Counted from the stretch's first letter, positions 27,172 to 38,059 are shown. The stretch: DNA of 64,000 nt from Thauera sp. JM12B12 (GCF_039614725.1 NZ_CP154859.1:3348001-3412000), one strand, 5' to 3'. Notes: generated by a model from the sequence alone, not told the origin. Program-made: numbers and translations.

Positions 27172-28443
27172 TCAGGCGCCCTTCTTCACGTACTTGGTGG
27201 CGACGTAGTTGTCGACGATCGCCTTGAACTCGGCGGCGATGTTGTCGCCGCGCAGGGTCACGACCTTCTCGCCGTCGACGAACACCGGCGCGGCCGGGGT
27301 CTCGCCGGTACCCGGCAGCGAGATGCCGATGTTCGCGTGCTTGCTCTCGCCCGGCCCATTGACCACGCAGCCCATCACCGCCAGCGTCATGTTCTCGACG
27401 CCGTCGTACTGCTCGCGCCATACGGGCATCTGCGCGCGCACGTAGTCCTGGATGCCGGAGGCGAGTTCCTGGAAGAAGGTGCTGGTGGTGCGGCCGCAGC
27501 CCGGGCAGGCGGTGACCATCGGGGTGAAGGCGCGCAGGCCCATGGTCTGCAGGATCTCCTGCGCGACCACGACCTCCTGGGTGCGGCTGCCGCCGGGCTC
27601 CGGCGTGAGCGAGATGCGGATGGTGTCGCCGATGCCCTCCTGCAGCAGCACGGCGAGCGCGGCGGTGGAACCGACGATGCCCTTGCTGCCCATCCCGGCC
27701 TCGGTGAGCCCCAGGTGAAGTGCGTAGTCGCTGCGGCGGGCGAGGTCGCGGTACACCGCGATCAGGTCCTGCACGCTGGAAACCTTGGCCGACAGGATGA
27801 TGCGGTCACGGCCCAGACCGTACTCCTCGGCCTTGGCCGCGGATTCGAGCGCGGACACGACGAGCGCCTCGCGCATCACCGCACCGGCGTCGCGCGGCTC
27901 GGCACGCTTGGCGTTGGCGTCCATGATGCGGGCGAGCACCGACTGGTCGAGACTGCCCCAGTTCACGCCGATGCGCACCGGCTTGTCGTAGCGGCAGGCG
28001 AGCTCGACGATGGCGGCAAACTGCGGGTCGCGCTTGCGGCCGGCGCCGACGTTGCCCGGGTTGATGCGCAACTTGGCGAGCGCCTCGGCGCAGGCCGGGA
28101 AGTCGGTGAGCAGCTTGTGGCCGTTGTAGTGGAAGTCGCCGACCAGCGGCACGTCCATGTTGAGCGCGAGCAGGCGGTCGCGGATCTTCGGCACCGCGGC
28201 CGCGGCGGCCTCGTTGTTGACCGTGATGCGCACGATCTCGGAGCCGGCGCGGGCAAGCTCGGCGACCTGCATCGCGGTGGCGAGCACGTCGGCGGTGTCG
28301 GTGTTGGTCATCGACTGCACCACCACCGGGGCTTCGCCGCCAATGCGCACCTTGCCGACGCGGACTTCATGGGTGCGATGGCGCGCGAGCGGACGGGCCT
28401 CGATCGGGGCGGGTTCGTGTTGCAGGGTCATGGGTTCGGTCAT
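27172..28443 (-). CDS. ispG: 4-hydroxy-3-methylbut-2-enyl diphosphate synthase (GcpE)
   Basis: 423 residues, Fe-S enzyme of the MEP isoprenoid pathway. N-terminal TIM-barrel ([24 protein letters not shown]), C-terminal [4Fe-4S] ligands in [17 protein letters not shown] and [18 protein letters not shown]. Start overlaps the rodZ stop by one base (TGATG). The ispG-hisS neighbourhood is conserved in Proteobacteria. Confidence 0.97.
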   Translation of the reverse strand: MTEPMTLQHEPAPIEARPLARHRTHEVRVGKVRIGGEAPVVVQSMTNTDTADVLATAMQVAELARAGSEIVRITVNNEAAAAAVPKIRDRLLALNMDVPLVGDFHYNGHKLLTDFPACAEALAKLRINPGNVGAGRKRDPQFAAIVELACRYDKPVRIGVNWGSLDQSVLARIMDANAKRAEPRDAGAVMREALVVSALESAAKAEEYGLGRDRIILSAKVSSVQDLIAVYRDLARRSDYALHLGLTEAGMGSKGIVGSTAALAVLLQEGIGDTIRISLTPEPGGSRTQEVVVAQEILQTMGLRAFTPMVTACPGCGRTTSTFFQELASGIQDYVRAQMPVWREQYDGVENMTLAVMGCVVNGPGESKHANIGISLPGTGETPAAPVFVDGEKVVTLRGDNIAAEFKAIVDNYVATKYVKKGA

Positions 28444-29420
28444 CAGCGGAGCGTGAATCGAGCGACGGAGCCGCGGGTGTGCGCAGCCAGATCCACCGGC
28501 TTGCCGTCATGCTCGAGCGTGACGTTGGCCGAGTTGCCGACCACCAGTGCGAACGGCGCCGTGCCCTGCACGGTGCGCGTGCTGCCGGCGCGGTTGGTGC
28601 CCGAATACAGGATGGCACCGGCGGCGTCGCGCACCTCGACCCAGGAATCGCCGCCAAAGCGGAAGCTGAGCTGGCCGGCGGCCGAGACCGCCGGCGTGGC
28701 GGCCGGTTCGACCGGCTCGGGTTGCGCGGAAACCGCCGCGGCGTCGACCGCAGCGGCGCTTGCGGGCGCGGCCGGCTGTGCGGGCGTTGCACCATCCGGC
28801 GGCGGGCTCGCCGGTGACGGCGCGCCGGCCTCGGCGGCCACACCGGGTTCGGCGCCCTCGCCCGCCACAGCCGGGGCGGATTCGGGCGTCGTGATCGGGA
28901 CCATGAGGGCGGGCGGCTCGACCGGCTGCACCGGCGCGGGCGCGAAGTTCGGCGCCGGCTCGAGCGCGGTCTCGACGCTCGCGGCAGGCTCGGTACGGAA
29001 CCAGTCGAAGTACCACCCCGTGCCCAGCAGCACCAGCAGCACGAGGACGACCGCCCCGGCAGGAAAACTGCCACTGCGCCCACCGCCGCCCGAGGGCAGA
29101 TCGCCATCGGCATTGCGGATCGGCGACAGGTCGGGCGAACCCTCTCCACCCATGCGCTGGACCGCGGCGAGCAGCGGCCCGGCATCGAGCCCGAGGTAGC
29201 GCGCGTAGTTGCGCAGGAAGCCGCGGACGAAGGCCATGCCGGGCAGTGCCGCGAAGTCGTCCTGCTCGAGCGCCTCGACCTGGCGCGGGGCGAGCTTGAG
29301 GGCGAAGGCGACCTCGTGGATCGACTCCCCGCGTGCCTCGCGCGCCCGACGCAGTTGCACACCCGGCGAGGGCGGCGCATCGGCCACGGCAGCGAAATTC
29401 TCGGACTGCGTGCTGCTCAC
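28443..29420 (-). CDS. rodZ: RodZ-like cytoskeletal membrane protein
   Basis: 325 residues from a GTG that overlaps the pilW stop (GTGA). Cytoplasmic HTH domain ([25 protein letters not shown], then [16 protein letters not shown]), one membrane segment ([18 protein letters not shown]), a long Pro/Ala-rich periplasmic linker and a C-terminal DUF4115 domain ([30 protein letters not shown]). RodZ links MreB to the membrane in rod-shaped cells. Confidence 0.92.
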   Translation of the reverse strand: MSSTQSENFAAVADAPPSPGVQLRRAREARGESIHEVAFALKLAPRQVEALEQDDFAALPGMAFVRGFLRNYARYLGLDAGPLLAAVQRMGGEGSPDLSPIRNADGDLPSGGGGRSGSFPAGAVVLVLLVLLGTGWYFDWFRTEPAASVETALEPAPNFAPAPVQPVEPPALMVPITTPESAPAVAGEGAEPGVAAEAGAPSPASPPPDGATPAQPAAPASAAAVDAAAVSAQPEPVEPAATPAVSAAGQLSFRFGGDSWVEVRDAAGAILYSGTNRAGSTRTVQGTAPFALVVGNSANVTLEHDGKPVDLAAHTRGSVARFTLR

Positions 29421-30229
29421 TCGAACTTCCCTTGATTCAACAATTGATATTCCTCCGACTCGGCGAACCGGGACCGCAGCTGCGAGGCGTAGCTTGCCTC
29501 CGCGTCCTGGTTGCCGAGCCGGCGCTCGGTACGCAGCCCCAGCCAGACGGAGGCGGCCGAAGGGTTGAGCTGCTGGTGAAGGCGGATCAGATGAGTGCGC
29601 GCCTGATCGTAGCGGCCACCGCGGTAGGCGATGTCGGCAAGCTGGTACAGCGCCAGGGCGTTGGCAGGATCGGCCGCCACCGCGCGTGCGAACTGCACTT
29701 CGGCGGCAGCGTCATCCTTGAGCCGCAGATAGCACAGGCCGGCGTTGGTCAACGGGCGCCCCGGGTGGCGGTAGTAGGGATTGCGCGCCGCGATCGCGAG
29801 CCGCTCCAGCCCCTGCTGCTCCTGCCCCTGGGTGCACAGGAACCAGCCGTAACTGTTGTTGAAGTCGGGGTCGCCCGGTGCCTCGCGCAACGCACGCTCG
29901 AAGTTCTCGCGCGCGGCGGCACTCTCCTCGATCAGCATGTAGGCAAGGCCGAGCAGATGAAAGGCCGGCGCGTAGCTGGCGCTGTCGTTGAGCGCGATGC
30001 GCGCCTCGTCGAGGGCGACGTCATAGCGACCGATTTCGAAATAGGCCATGCCGAGATCGACATGGACGCGCGCGCGCGCATCGGCGGGCGTCGCGGGCGT
30101 GATGTCCGACATCGGCCGGCTGACCGTCGATGCGGCGCCCGGCTCGCCACCGGGCACGGTCGCGCAGCCCGCGAGCAGGGCGGCTGCAAGTGTCATCGAC
30201 AACAGTAGCGGGCGATGCATCATCCTCAT
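29417..30229 (-). CDS. pilW: Type IV pilus biogenesis/stability lipoprotein PilW (PilF)
   Basis: 270 residues. Lipobox LLAGC (Cys22), then TPR repeats from about residue 50 ([61 protein letters not shown]). PilW/PilF helps the PilQ secretin assemble. Start overlaps the rlmN stop (ATGA). The rlmN-pilW-rodZ-ispG order is a conserved run. Confidence 0.92.
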   Translation of the reverse strand: MRMMHRPLLLSMTLAAALLAGCATVPGGEPGAASTVSRPMSDITPATPADARARVHVDLGMAYFEIGRYDVALDEARIALNDSASYAPAFHLLGLAYMLIEESAAARENFERALREAPGDPDFNNSYGWFLCTQGQEQQGLERLAIAARNPYYRHPGRPLTNAGLCYLRLKDDAAAEVQFARAVAADPANALALYQLADIAYRGGRYDQARTHLIRLHQQLNPSAASVWLGLRTERRLGNQDAEASYASQLRSRFAESEEYQLLNQGKFE

Positions 30230-31374
30230 TCCTCCGTGACCTGTTTCAGGCGGACCGTACGTCGGGTCTTGTCCTGGACCTGGCCCGCGAGCTGACCGCA
30301 GGCCGCGTCGACATCGTCGCCGCGCGTCTTGCGCGTGGTGGTGACGATGCCGGCGTCAATCAGGATACCGGCAAAACGGCGGATGCGTTCCGCCGGGGAG
30401 CGCAGGAAGCCCGAATTCGGGAAGGGATTGAACGGGATCAGGTTGAACTTGCACGGCGTGTCGCGCACCAGCGCGACGAGCTCGCGGGCGTGCGCGTCGC
30501 TGTCGTTCACCCCGTCGAGCATCACGTATTCGAAGGTGACGAAGTCGCGCGGCGCGCGCTCGAGGTAGCGCTGGCAGGCCGCCATCAGCTCGCGCAGCGG
30601 GTATTTCTGGTTGATCGGCACCAGGCGGTCGCGCAGCGTGTCGTTGGAGGCGTGCAGCGACACCGCCAGCGCCACCGGGCACTCTTCGCGCAGGCGGTCC
30701 ATCGCCGGCACGATGCCCGAGGTGGACACGGTGACGCGGCGGCGCGACAGGCCGTAGGCGTGATCGTCGAGCATCAGGCGCAGCGCGGTGACGACGTTGT
30801 CGAAGTTGGCCAGCGGCTCGCCCATGCCCATCATCACCACGTTGCTGATGATGCGGCCGTTGTCCTTCTCGCCGGCCTCCAGATCGGTCGCCGCATCGCG
30901 CGCGGCGCCCAGCAGCTTGTTGGCCAGCCACAGCTGGCCAATGATCTCGGCCGCGCTCAGGTTACGGTTGAAGCCCTGCTTGCCGGTCGAACAGAACGCG
31001 CAGTCGAGCGCGCAGCCGGCCTGCGAGGACACGCACAGCGTGCCGCGGTGGGTTTCGGGGATGAACACGGTCTCGACGGCGTTGGCGTTGCCCACGTCGA
31101 GCAGCCACTTGCGCGTGCCGTCGGCCGAGATCGAATCGCGTACCGGCACCGGCGGGCGGATCACCGCGATGTCCTTCAGCTTCGCGCGCAGCGACTTGGC
31201 GACGTCGGTCATCGCGTCGAAGTCGTCACAGCCCTCGTGATGCATCCAGCGCATCACCTGGCGGGCGCGGAACGGCTTCTCGCCCAACCCGGCGAACCAG
31301 GCGACGAGGCCATCGACGTCGAAGTCGAGCAGATTGACCTTCTCTGAAGTGCTCATGCCTGAAACTTCACTCAT
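30226..31374 (-). CDS. rlmN: Dual-specificity rRNA/tRNA adenine-C2 methyltransferase RlmN
   Basis: 382 residues from ATG at 31374; ATG at 31356 ([12 protein letters not shown]) is equally possible. Radical-SAM motif [32 protein letters not shown], and the methyl-carrying C-terminal Cys region ([19 protein letters not shown]). It methylates A2503 of 23S rRNA and A37 of some tRNAs. Confidence 0.96.
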   Translation of the reverse strand: MSEVSGMSTSEKVNLLDFDVDGLVAWFAGLGEKPFRARQVMRWMHHEGCDDFDAMTDVAKSLRAKLKDIAVIRPPVPVRDSISADGTRKWLLDVGNANAVETVFIPETHRGTLCVSSQAGCALDCAFCSTGKQGFNRNLSAAEIIGQLWLANKLLGAARDAATDLEAGEKDNGRIISNVVMMGMGEPLANFDNVVTALRLMLDDHAYGLSRRRVTVSTSGIVPAMDRLREECPVALAVSLHASNDTLRDRLVPINQKYPLRELMAACQRYLERAPRDFVTFEYVMLDGVNDSDAHARELVALVRDTPCKFNLIPFNPFPNSGFLRSPAERIRRFAGILIDAGIVTTTRKTRGDDVDAACGQLAGQVQDKTRRTVRLKQVTEE

Positions 31375-31414
31375 TCAAGGCGGAGGCCGCGAAAAACGGC
31401 CTGACCGTAATGCA

Positions 31415-31476
31415 AACGGCCCGCACACGCCGCGCGCGGTGCGGGAGGCACCGCGAAGCGTGCGCGACGGGCCGTT
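31415..31476 (-). terminator. Long hairpin between ndk and rlmN
   Basis: AACGGCCCG and CGGGCCGTT arms, extended inward by GCGCACGC/GCGTGTGC with one G-U pair, starting 12 nt after the ndk stop. Only TTTGCATT follows, so termination of ndk may be partial. Confidence 0.5.
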
Positions 31477-31488
31477 GGAACGGACCGC

Positions 31489-31914
31489 TCAGCGCGAGTA
31501 AACGTTCATGCCCGGGAAGAAGAAAGCCACTTCCACGGCGGCGGTCTCGGGGGCGTCGGAGCCGTGCACCGCGTTGGCGTCGATCGACTCGGCGAAGTCG
31601 GCGCGGATGGTGCCCTTGTCGGCCTTCTTCGGGTCGGTGGCGCCCATCAGCTCGCGGTTCTTGGCGATGGCGTTCTCGCCTTCCAGGCACTGGATCATCA
31701 CCGGGCCGGAGGTCATGAACGACACCAGGTCCTTGAAGAAGGGGCGCTCCTTGTGCACGGCGTAGAACTCGCCGGCCTCGCGCTCGGACAGGTGGGCCAT
31801 CTTGGCGGCGATGACCTTGAGGCCTGCGGCTTCGAAGCGGGCGTAGATCTGGCCGATCACGTTCTTGGCGACGGCGTCGGGCTTGATGATGGACAGGGTG
31901 CGTTCGATTGCCAT
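31489..31914 (-). CDS. ndk: Nucleoside diphosphate kinase
   Basis: 141 residues from ATG at 31914. Starts [20 protein letters not shown], with the catalytic His117 in [10 protein letters not shown]. It balances NTP pools through a phospho-histidine. A far longer in-frame reading to 33096 is a shadow of dctM and was not used. Confidence 0.97.
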   Translation of the reverse strand: MAIERTLSIIKPDAVAKNVIGQIYARFEAAGLKVIAAKMAHLSEREAGEFYAVHKERPFFKDLVSFMTSGPVMIQCLEGENAIAKNRELMGATDPKKADKGTIRADFAESIDANAVHGSDAPETAAVEVAFFFPGMNVYSR

Positions 31915-32018
31915 GAAAAACTCCGGGACTGCGCTTGAAAAAAGCGAGAGGTTGAGAAAAAAGCGCGAAATTTTAGCAGGTTTCGCGCGACACCGATGCG
32001 CGTCGTCTGCAAGCGACT

Positions 32019-32081
32019 GTGGGAGCGGGCTTGCCCGCGAACAGGGCCGCCGACCCCGTTCGCGGGCAAGCCCGCTCCCAC
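32019..32081. repeat. REP-type inverted pair, copy 2
   Basis: Arms GTGGGAGCGGGCTTGCCCGC and its inverted copy, 63 bp in total, between ndk and the end of dctM. The rest of the 197-bp gap between these genes shows nothing else recognisable. Confidence 0.85.
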
Positions 32082-32111
32082 AGCGCAATACTGCGCCACG
32101 CCACCAAGCGC

Positions 32112-33398
32112 TTACATCATGCCCAGCGCCTTGGGCAGGAAGGTGGAGATGCTCGGGATGTAGGTGATCATCATCAGGAACACGAGCATCGTGTACAGCC
32201 ACGGCATCACCGCCTTGCTCATCTCGGTGAGACCTGCCTTGGTGACGCCGCTGGCGACGAACAGGTTCAGCCCGACCGGCGGCGTGATCATGCCGATCTC
32301 CATGTTCACCACGATCATCACGCCGAAGTGGATCGGATCGATGCCCAGCGCCACCGCCACCGGGAACAGGATCGGGGCGAGAATCAGAATGATCGACGAC
32401 GGCTCCATCAGCGCACCGGCCACCAGCAGCAGGATGTTCACCACGATCAGGAAGCCGACCGGACCCATGCCGCTGGCGACGATGGCGTCGGCCATGCGCT
32501 GCGGGATCTGCTCGCTGGTCAGGATGAACGAGAACAGCACCGCGCTGGCGATGATGAACAGCAGCATCGCGCTCATGTTCGCCGAATCGAGCAGCACGCG
32601 CGGGATCTGCTTGAAGGTCAGGTCCTTGTACACGAACACCGCGATGAAGAAGGCGTACACCGCGCTCATCGCCGCAGCCTCGGTCGGGGTGAACATGCCC
32701 GAGTAGATGCCGCCCATCACCACCACGATCAGCATCAGCCCCCAGAAGGCCTTGCGGAAGGCCGCGAAGCGCTCGCCCCAGCTCACCGAGGGCATCACCG
32801 GGTAGTTGTTCTTGCGCGCCACGTACCAGGTGGTGAGGCCGAGCATGAAGGCCAGCAGCAGGCCCGGGATCACCCCCGCCATGAACAGCGCGCCGACCGA
32901 TGAGTTGGTCGTCACCGAGTACATCACCATGACGATGGACGGCGGGATCAGGATGCCCAGACCGCCGGCCGAAGCGACCACGCCCGCGCCGAAGCGCACC
33001 GGGTAGCCCTGCTTGATCATCGCCGGGATCAGGATCGAGCCGATCGCCACCACGGTGGCCGGGCTCGAGCCCGACACCGCCGCGAACAGCGCGCACGCCA
33101 GCACCGCCGACATGCCCAGGCCGCCGCGCAGGTGGCCGACCATGGAGGTCGCGAAGTTGATCATCCGCCGCGCCACGCCGCCGTGGGTCAGGAAGTTGCC
33201 GGCGAGGATGAAGAACGGGATCGCCATGATCTCGAACTTCTCGATGCCGGTGAACATCTTGAGCGCCACCGACTCCAGCGGCACGTCGGTGAAGATGAAC
33301 ATGAAGCTCAGCACCGTGAGGCCGAGCGCCACGCCCACCGGCATGCCGATCGCCATGAGGACGACGAGCAGACCGAAGATTGCAATCGTGTTGGTCAT
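32112..33398 (-). CDS. dctM: TRAP C4-dicarboxylate transporter, large permease
   Basis: 428 residues from ATG at 33398, with about 12 hydrophobic segments. Typical DctM pieces: [53 protein letters not shown] and [16 protein letters not shown]. It carries the substrate with sodium or proton flow after delivery by DctP. Confidence 0.95.
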   Translation of the reverse strand: MTNTIAIFGLLVVLMAIGMPVGVALGLTVLSFMFIFTDVPLESVALKMFTGIEKFEIMAIPFFILAGNFLTHGGVARRMINFATSMVGHLRGGLGMSAVLACALFAAVSGSSPATVVAIGSILIPAMIKQGYPVRFGAGVVASAGGLGILIPPSIVMVMYSVTTNSSVGALFMAGVIPGLLLAFMLGLTTWYVARKNNYPVMPSVSWGERFAAFRKAFWGLMLIVVVMGGIYSGMFTPTEAAAMSAVYAFFIAVFVYKDLTFKQIPRVLLDSANMSAMLLFIIASAVLFSFILTSEQIPQRMADAIVASGMGPVGFLIVVNILLLVAGALMEPSSIILILAPILFPVAVALGIDPIHFGVMIVVNMEIGMITPPVGLNLFVASGVTKAGLTEMSKAVMPWLYTMLVFLMMITYIPSISTFLPKALGMM

Positions 33399-33412
33399 GA
33401 TGTCATCCCCTC

Positions 33413-34108
33413 TCAGTTGTCCGTGCCAGGACGCTTGGCGTCGGCCCCACGGCGAGTGTGTTCGATGTCCTCGGCGATCGAGATCGCTTCGCCCTCGAGC
33501 AGCACGTTCTCGTCGTCGCCCTCGTCCAGGCCTTCGACGTGGCCGTGGTCGTGGGTCGGCAGTTCGCCGGTGCGCGAGAAGCTCACCATGACCTGCAGGA
33601 AGCGGTAGCACATCAGGAAGGAACCGAGCGGCACCGCGGAATAGACGATCCAGGTCGGCCATTCGAGGTCGGGCGTGGTCGGGCCTTCGAAGAAATCGCC
33701 GGTATCGCGGCCGAACAGGCTCAGCGTCTCGTAGGCCATGCCGTTCTCCCACACGAAGAGCGCGCCGAAGAGGCCGATCAGACCGGTGAAGATCACGCCG
33801 CACACCAGGCCCGTCTGGATGAGCGCTGCGCGCGAGGTGCCGGTGAGCTTGTTCACCAGGATGTCGACGCCGACGTGGATGCCGGTGCGCACCCCATAGG
33901 CCGCGCCGAACTTGGCCATCCACACGAACAGGATGATGCAGAACTCCTGTGCCCAGCCGACGTTCATGTCGAGCAGCCAGTCCTGCAGGACCGGAATCTC
34001 GTAGCCGGACAGGTAGCGGTGTACAACCGAGATGAAGATCACCACCGTCGCCACCGCCATCAGGGCGCCGATGATGAACTCCTCGAGGCGGTCAAGAAGC
34101 TTGTTCAT
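33413..34108 (-). CDS. dctQ: TRAP transporter, small membrane subunit
   Basis: 231 residues with four membrane segments (for example IIGALMAVATVVIFISVVHRYL and QEFCIILFVWMAKFGAAYGVRTGIHVGVDIL). The last 45 residues form an acidic, His-containing cytoplasmic tail (DHGHVEGLDEGDDENVLLEGE) that is longer than in most DctQ proteins. It lies 14 bp upstream of dctM. Confidence 0.93.
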   Translation of the reverse strand: MNKLLDRLEEFIIGALMAVATVVIFISVVHRYLSGYEIPVLQDWLLDMNVGWAQEFCIILFVWMAKFGAAYGVRTGIHVGVDILVNKLTGTSRAALIQTGLVCGVIFTGLIGLFGALFVWENGMAYETLSLFGRDTGDFFEGPTTPDLEWPTWIVYSAVPLGSFLMCYRFLQVMVSFSRTGELPTHDHGHVEGLDEGDDENVLLEGEAISIAEDIEHTRRGADAKRPGTDN

Positions 34109-34184
34109 GATTGTTTTCCCCCGAAAAAACGCCCGTCGCTCATGACGAGCCAGACGGGCGCTGCTGGGTGTGAAGAGGCTTGGA

Positions 34185-35189
34185 TCAGAGCTTGGCCGGA
34201 TCGAAGCCGGTTTCCTTGTAGATGGACTGGATCAGGTCCGCACCGATGCGCGACTCCATCTTCTTGTGCACCGGCACGAAGGCCTTCTTGAAGGCAGCCT
34301 TCTCCTCGGCGGTCGGGGTATGGATCTCGGTCTTGCCGGAAGCGCGCACGCCCTCGAGCGCCTTGTCGTTCTCTTCCTTGGCGATCTGGTTGGCATAGAC
34401 GGTCGACTCGGCCATCGCCTTGTCGAGCTGGCTGCGAATCTCGGCGGGCAGGCCGTCCCAGAACTTCTTGTTGGTGATCACGGCGTAGCCGAGGTAACCA
34501 TGGTCGGTCAGCGTCATGTGCTTCTGCACTTCATGCATCTTCTGCGTGAAGAGGTTGGAGTGGGGGTTCTCGGTGCCATCGACGACGCCGGTCTGCAGCG
34601 CCTGGTAGACCTCCGAGAAGGCCATCACCTGCGGCAGCGCCTTGACCTCGCGCATCTGCTCTTCCAGCACCTTGGACGACTGGATGCGCATCTTCTTGCC
34701 GCGCAGGTCCTCGGGCTTCGTGATCGGCGTGTTGGCCGAGAAGGACTTGAAGCCGTTGTCCCAGAACGCCAGGCCCCTGATGCCCTTGGGCTCGAGCTTG
34801 GCGAGCAGCTGCTGGCCGACCGGACCCTGGGTGACCTTGTTCAGGGCCTCGTAGCCATCGAAGATGTAGGGCAGGTCGAAGACCTCGAACTCACGCACGC
34901 CGAGCGGGCCGAACTTGGCCAGCGAGGGCGCGAGCAGCTGGACCGCGCCGAGCTGCAGCGCCTCCATCTCCTCCTTGTCCTTGTAGAGCGTGCTGTTGGC
35001 GTAGACCTCGACCTTGACCGCGCCGCTGGTGTATTTCTCCGCGAGTTCCTTGAACTTTTCGGCGGCCTTGCCCTTGGGCGTGTCCTGGGCCACGACGTGG
35101 CTGAACTTGATCACGATCGGGTCGGCTGCAACCGCGGTAGCGGACAGCCCCATGGCAACCAGGCCCATCAGAAGCGCACGAATCTTCAT
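34185..35189 (-). CDS. dctP: TRAP transporter, periplasmic C4-dicarboxylate-binding protein
   Basis: 334 residues. Sec signal peptide (KIRALLMGLVAMGLSATAVAA), then DctP features: FSHVVAQDTPKGKAAEKFKEL, the substrate-arginine region MRIQSSKVLEEQM, and QTGVVDGTENPHSNL. It binds succinate, malate or fumarate in relatives. A GGAGGAG site precedes the start. Divergent from dctS, which likely controls it. Confidence 0.95.
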   Translation of the reverse strand: MKIRALLMGLVAMGLSATAVAADPIVIKFSHVVAQDTPKGKAAEKFKELAEKYTSGAVKVEVYANSTLYKDKEEMEALQLGAVQLLAPSLAKFGPLGVREFEVFDLPYIFDGYEALNKVTQGPVGQQLLAKLEPKGIRGLAFWDNGFKSFSANTPITKPEDLRGKKMRIQSSKVLEEQMREVKALPQVMAFSEVYQALQTGVVDGTENPHSNLFTQKMHEVQKHMTLTDHGYLGYAVITNKKFWDGLPAEIRSQLDKAMAESTVYANQIAKEENDKALEGVRASGKTEIHTPTAEEKAAFKKAFVPVHKKMESRIGADLIQSIYKETGFDPAKL

Positions 35190-35232
35190 GAAAATATCTC
35201 CTCCGAGAGAAAAGCATCCAGGCGTTTTCTTG

Positions 35233-35254
35233 CCGCCCGGAGAATGCCGGGCGG
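35233..35254 (-). promoter_or_regulatory. Leader hairpin upstream of dctP
   Basis: CCGCCCGG-CATTCT-CCGGGCGG, a perfect 8-bp stem, 44 nt before the dctP start and in the probable 5' untranslated region. AAGAAAACG follows on the minus strand, so it is not a terminator. It may stabilise the mRNA or mark a regulator site. Confidence 0.35.
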
Positions 35255-35393
35255 ATTATCGGCACCGCGATAAGTTTCGCTGTGTCTGGGATCAGTATCG
35301 TTTGGGGCCCGTACGGCTGCTATTGTGGATGTCCGCATTCGTGACAACCGCAAACCCGCCGCCCACCGCGGCCACCCGCAGGTCTCCGCAGCC

Positions 35394-37421
35394 ATGACCA
35401 GCCGACCCGAAACGCACGCCTCCTCGCCTCCAGCCGCCCGCAAGCGCTGGCTGCAGCAGCTTCCCTATCTGAGCCTGGCGCTCTTCCTCGCCGCCATCGC
35501 CGCCCTCGTCTGGCTGACGCGCGAATACGACGCCGACGAACAACGCACCACGCTGATCAACGACGTGCTGTGGATGGAGCAGAACCTGCGCTTCCATCTC
35601 GATCGCAACGAGATCCACCTGCAGGAGATCGGCCGCGAACTGGTCGCGGGCACACCGCTCTCGCCCGAGACCGAAGCCCGCCTGGGCAGCCTGCTCAACC
35701 AGGAGCGCGGCCTGGTGCAGATCCTCTGGCTCGCAGCGGACGGCCGGGTGATCGGCGCCATGCCACCCCAGTCCGACGCCCCCGCTCCGGCCCCGCCGCC
35801 AGAGGGCACCGCGGACAGCGCCATCGCCTCGTCGCTGGCGGCGCTGCGCGAATCCACCTTCCGCCTTGCGCGAAGTGTCGGCCGGCCGGTCTACGGACCC
35901 GCCTACCCGGTGATGGGCAATGTCCATCATTTCGAGGTGCATGTGCCGATCTGGTCGGAGGACGCGCTCCCCGTCGTGATCGTCGGGGTCTACTCGCTGA
36001 CCGACCTGGTCGTGCGCGAGCTGCCGTGGTGGTTTTCCGAGCGCTACCGGCTCGCCGTGCTCGACGGCGACGGTCGCGAGGTCGCCGCGAAGTCCAAGGT
36101 CGCACCCCTGTCCCCGCAGCTCGCGTACTCGATGCCCTTCGACCCGCCCGGCCACGGTCTCACGCTGCAGATCACCGCCTACAAATCGGACACGCGCTGG
36201 ATCCCGCTGCTGCTCGGCGCCTCGATCGTGCTGCTGGCCTGCATCATCGTGTGGAGCGTGATGCAGCTGCGCCGCCAGCTCGCCCGCCGCCAGCAGGCGG
36301 AGATCGCACTGCGCGCCGAGTCGGCCTTCCGCAAGGCGATGGAAGACTCGATGCTCACCGGCATGCGTGCCCGCGATCTCGACGGGCGGCTCAACTATGT
36401 GAACTCGGCCTTCTGCCGCATGACCGGCTTCGCGCCGGACGAGCTCATCGGCCTCAAGCCGCCGATGCCCTACTGGGACCCCGAGCGCATGGAGCAGACC
36501 TTCGAGCTGCACCGCGAGATCATGTCCGGCGGCAGCGCCGCCGAGGGTACGGAGGTGCGGCTGCGGCGCAAGAACGGCGAGATCCTGGACGTGCTGGTGT
36601 TCGAGGCCCCGCTCATCGACGCCAGCGGCCACCATGCCGGCTGGATGGGCTCGGTGCTCGACATCACCGAGCAGAAACGCGCGCGCGAGCAGGCTCGCCA
36701 GCAGGAAGAGCGCCTGCAGCAGAGCTCGCGCCTGATCACCATGGGCGAGATGGCCTCGACGCTGGCGCACGAGCTGAACCAGCCGCTGGCCGCGATCGCC
36801 AGCTACAACTCGGGCTGCATCAACCGCCTGCAGGACGAGCGGCCGATCGACCGCGGCGAACTGCTCGACGTCCACGCGCGCATCGCCCGCCAGGCCCGCC
36901 GCGCGGGCGACATCATCCGCAGGGTCCACGACTTCGTGCGCCGCTCCGAGCCCAAGCGCGAACCACTCGACCTCAACGCCGTCATCCGCGATGCCATCGC
37001 CCTCATCGAGGCCGATGCGCGCAAGCGCCGCATGCAGCTGCACACCGACCTCACGGCGCATCTGCCGCGGGTGCAGGCCGACGCCGTGATGATCGAGCAG
37101 ATCGTCATCAACCTCGTGCGCAACGCCATGGATGCGATGCGCGACACCCCGCCCGCCAACCGCGTGGTCGAGGTCCGCACCGTCCGCGACGGGCGCTTCG
37201 CGCTGGTCACCGTCGCCGACCGCGGCGCAGGCATCCCGGCCGAGATCGCCGCCCGCCTGTTCGAGCCGTTCTTCACCACCAAGCAGGAGGGCATGGGCAT
37301 GGGCCTCAACATCTGCCGCTCGATCGCCGAACTCCACCATGGCCGCCTGGGCTTCGAAGTTCGGGCGGGGGGCGGTACCATCTTCACCCTGTCGCTGCCG
37401 CTGGACGACCCGACCGCATGA
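35394..37421 (+). CDS. dctS: C4-dicarboxylate sensor histidine kinase
   Basis: 675 residues from ATG at 35394. First membrane segment at about 25-42, a large periplasmic sensor part, second segment at about 265-288 (LLLGASIVLLACIIVWSVMQL), PAS domain (about 310-430), HisKA with STLAHELNQPLAAIASY and phospho-acceptor His459, and HATPase (NLVRNAMDAM, DRGAGIP, GMGMGLNICRS). Coupled by ATGA overlap to dctR and divergent from dctPQM. DctS-type by its LuxR-type partner; dicarboxylate specificity inferred from context. Confidence 0.9.
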   Translation: MTSRPETHASSPPAARKRWLQQLPYLSLALFLAAIAALVWLTREYDADEQRTTLINDVLWMEQNLRFHLDRNEIHLQEIGRELVAGTPLSPETEARLGSLLNQERGLVQILWLAADGRVIGAMPPQSDAPAPAPPPEGTADSAIASSLAALRESTFRLARSVGRPVYGPAYPVMGNVHHFEVHVPIWSEDALPVVIVGVYSLTDLVVRELPWWFSERYRLAVLDGDGREVAAKSKVAPLSPQLAYSMPFDPPGHGLTLQITAYKSDTRWIPLLLGASIVLLACIIVWSVMQLRRQLARRQQAEIALRAESAFRKAMEDSMLTGMRARDLDGRLNYVNSAFCRMTGFAPDELIGLKPPMPYWDPERMEQTFELHREIMSGGSAAEGTEVRLRRKNGEILDVLVFEAPLIDASGHHAGWMGSVLDITEQKRAREQARQQEERLQQSSRLITMGEMASTLAHELNQPLAAIASYNSGCINRLQDERPIDRGELLDVHARIARQARRAGDIIRRVHDFVRRSEPKREPLDLNAVIRDAIALIEADARKRRMQLHTDLTAHLPRVQADAVMIEQIVINLVRNAMDAMRDTPPANRVVEVRTVRDGRFALVTVADRGAGIPAEIAARLFEPFFTTKQEGMGMGLNICRSIAELHHGRLGFEVRAGGGTIFTLSLPLDDPTA

Positions 37422-38023
37422 ACGCCCCCTGCACTCACATCATCGATGACGACGAAGCCATCCGCGACGCGCTGGAGTGGCTGTTCAAGACGCGTGGCGT
37501 GCCCTGCCGGGCGTGGCCGTCGGGCGAGAACTTCCTCGCGGCCTGGCTGCCCGACTGGCGCGGCTGCATCGTGCTCGACATCCGCATGCAGGGCATGAGC
37601 GGCCTGGAGTGCTTCGACGCCCTGCTCGCGCGCGGCTGCGAATTGCCGGTCATCTTCATCACCGGCCACGGCGACGTGCCGATGGCGGTGTCGGCGCTCA
37701 AGAAGGGGGCCTTCCATTTCATCGAGAAGCCCTTCAACGATCACGACCTCGTCGACCTGGTCGAGAAGGCCCTCGCGGCCGACCGCGACCGCCAGCGCGC
37801 CGCCGCCAGCCGCGAGACCATCGAGGCGCGGCTCGCCACCCTCACCCAGCGCGAGCGCGAGGTGATGGAGCTGATCCTCGAGGGCAAATACAACAAGGTG
37901 ATCGCGGACGACCTGTCGATTTCGATGCGCACCGTGGAGGCGCATCGCTCGCGCATCTTCGACAAGATGGACGTGCGCTCGGCGGTGGAGCTCGCCCAGT
38001 TGCTGACCAACCTTCGCAGCTGA
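37418..38023 (+). CDS. dctR: C4-dicarboxylate response regulator, FixJ/NarL-like
   Basis: 201 residues. Receiver domain with IIDDDEAI, phospho-acceptor Asp54 in IVLDIRMQGMSG, ITGHGDVPMAV and the Lys in FIEKPF, then a LuxR-type helix-turn-helix (LTQREREVMELILEGKYNKVIADDLSISMRTVEAHRSRI). Unlike DctD it has no AAA+ domain, so it should act with sigma-70. Confidence 0.92.
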   Translation: MNAPCTHIIDDDEAIRDALEWLFKTRGVPCRAWPSGENFLAAWLPDWRGCIVLDIRMQGMSGLECFDALLARGCELPVIFITGHGDVPMAVSALKKGAFHFIEKPFNDHDLVDLVEKALAADRDRQRAAASRETIEARLATLTQREREVMELILEGKYNKVIADDLSISMRTVEAHRSRIFDKMDVRSAVELAQLLTNLRS

Positions 38024-38035
38024 GTCCGCCCGCAG

Positions 38036-38059
38036 CGTTGCGAAGCCTTCGACGCAACG
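38036..38059. terminator. Hairpin between the convergent dctR and tilS genes
   Basis: CGTTGCG and CGCAACG form a 7-bp stem with a 10-base loop in the 45-bp gap between two stop codons. No T-run on either side, so it is a weak candidate for a shared terminator. Confidence 0.3.

Noticed and set aside
25819..29199. Open frame of 1126 codons on the plus strand
   Set aside because: It runs antisense through hisS, ispG and rodZ, which have clear family motifs. Long antisense frames are expected at this GC content, and the translation is compositionally biased with no recognisable domain.
31489..33096. 535-codon frame that includes Ndk at its end
   Set aside because: The upstream part crosses a REP pair and lies in another frame of dctM. 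Ndk has its own ATG at 31914 at the family's normal start.
35303..35318. GG-N10-GC sigma-54-like spacing upstream of dctS
   Set aside because: Only the GG and GC match; the TT before the -12 GC is missing, and DctR has no AAA+ domain to work with sigma-54.
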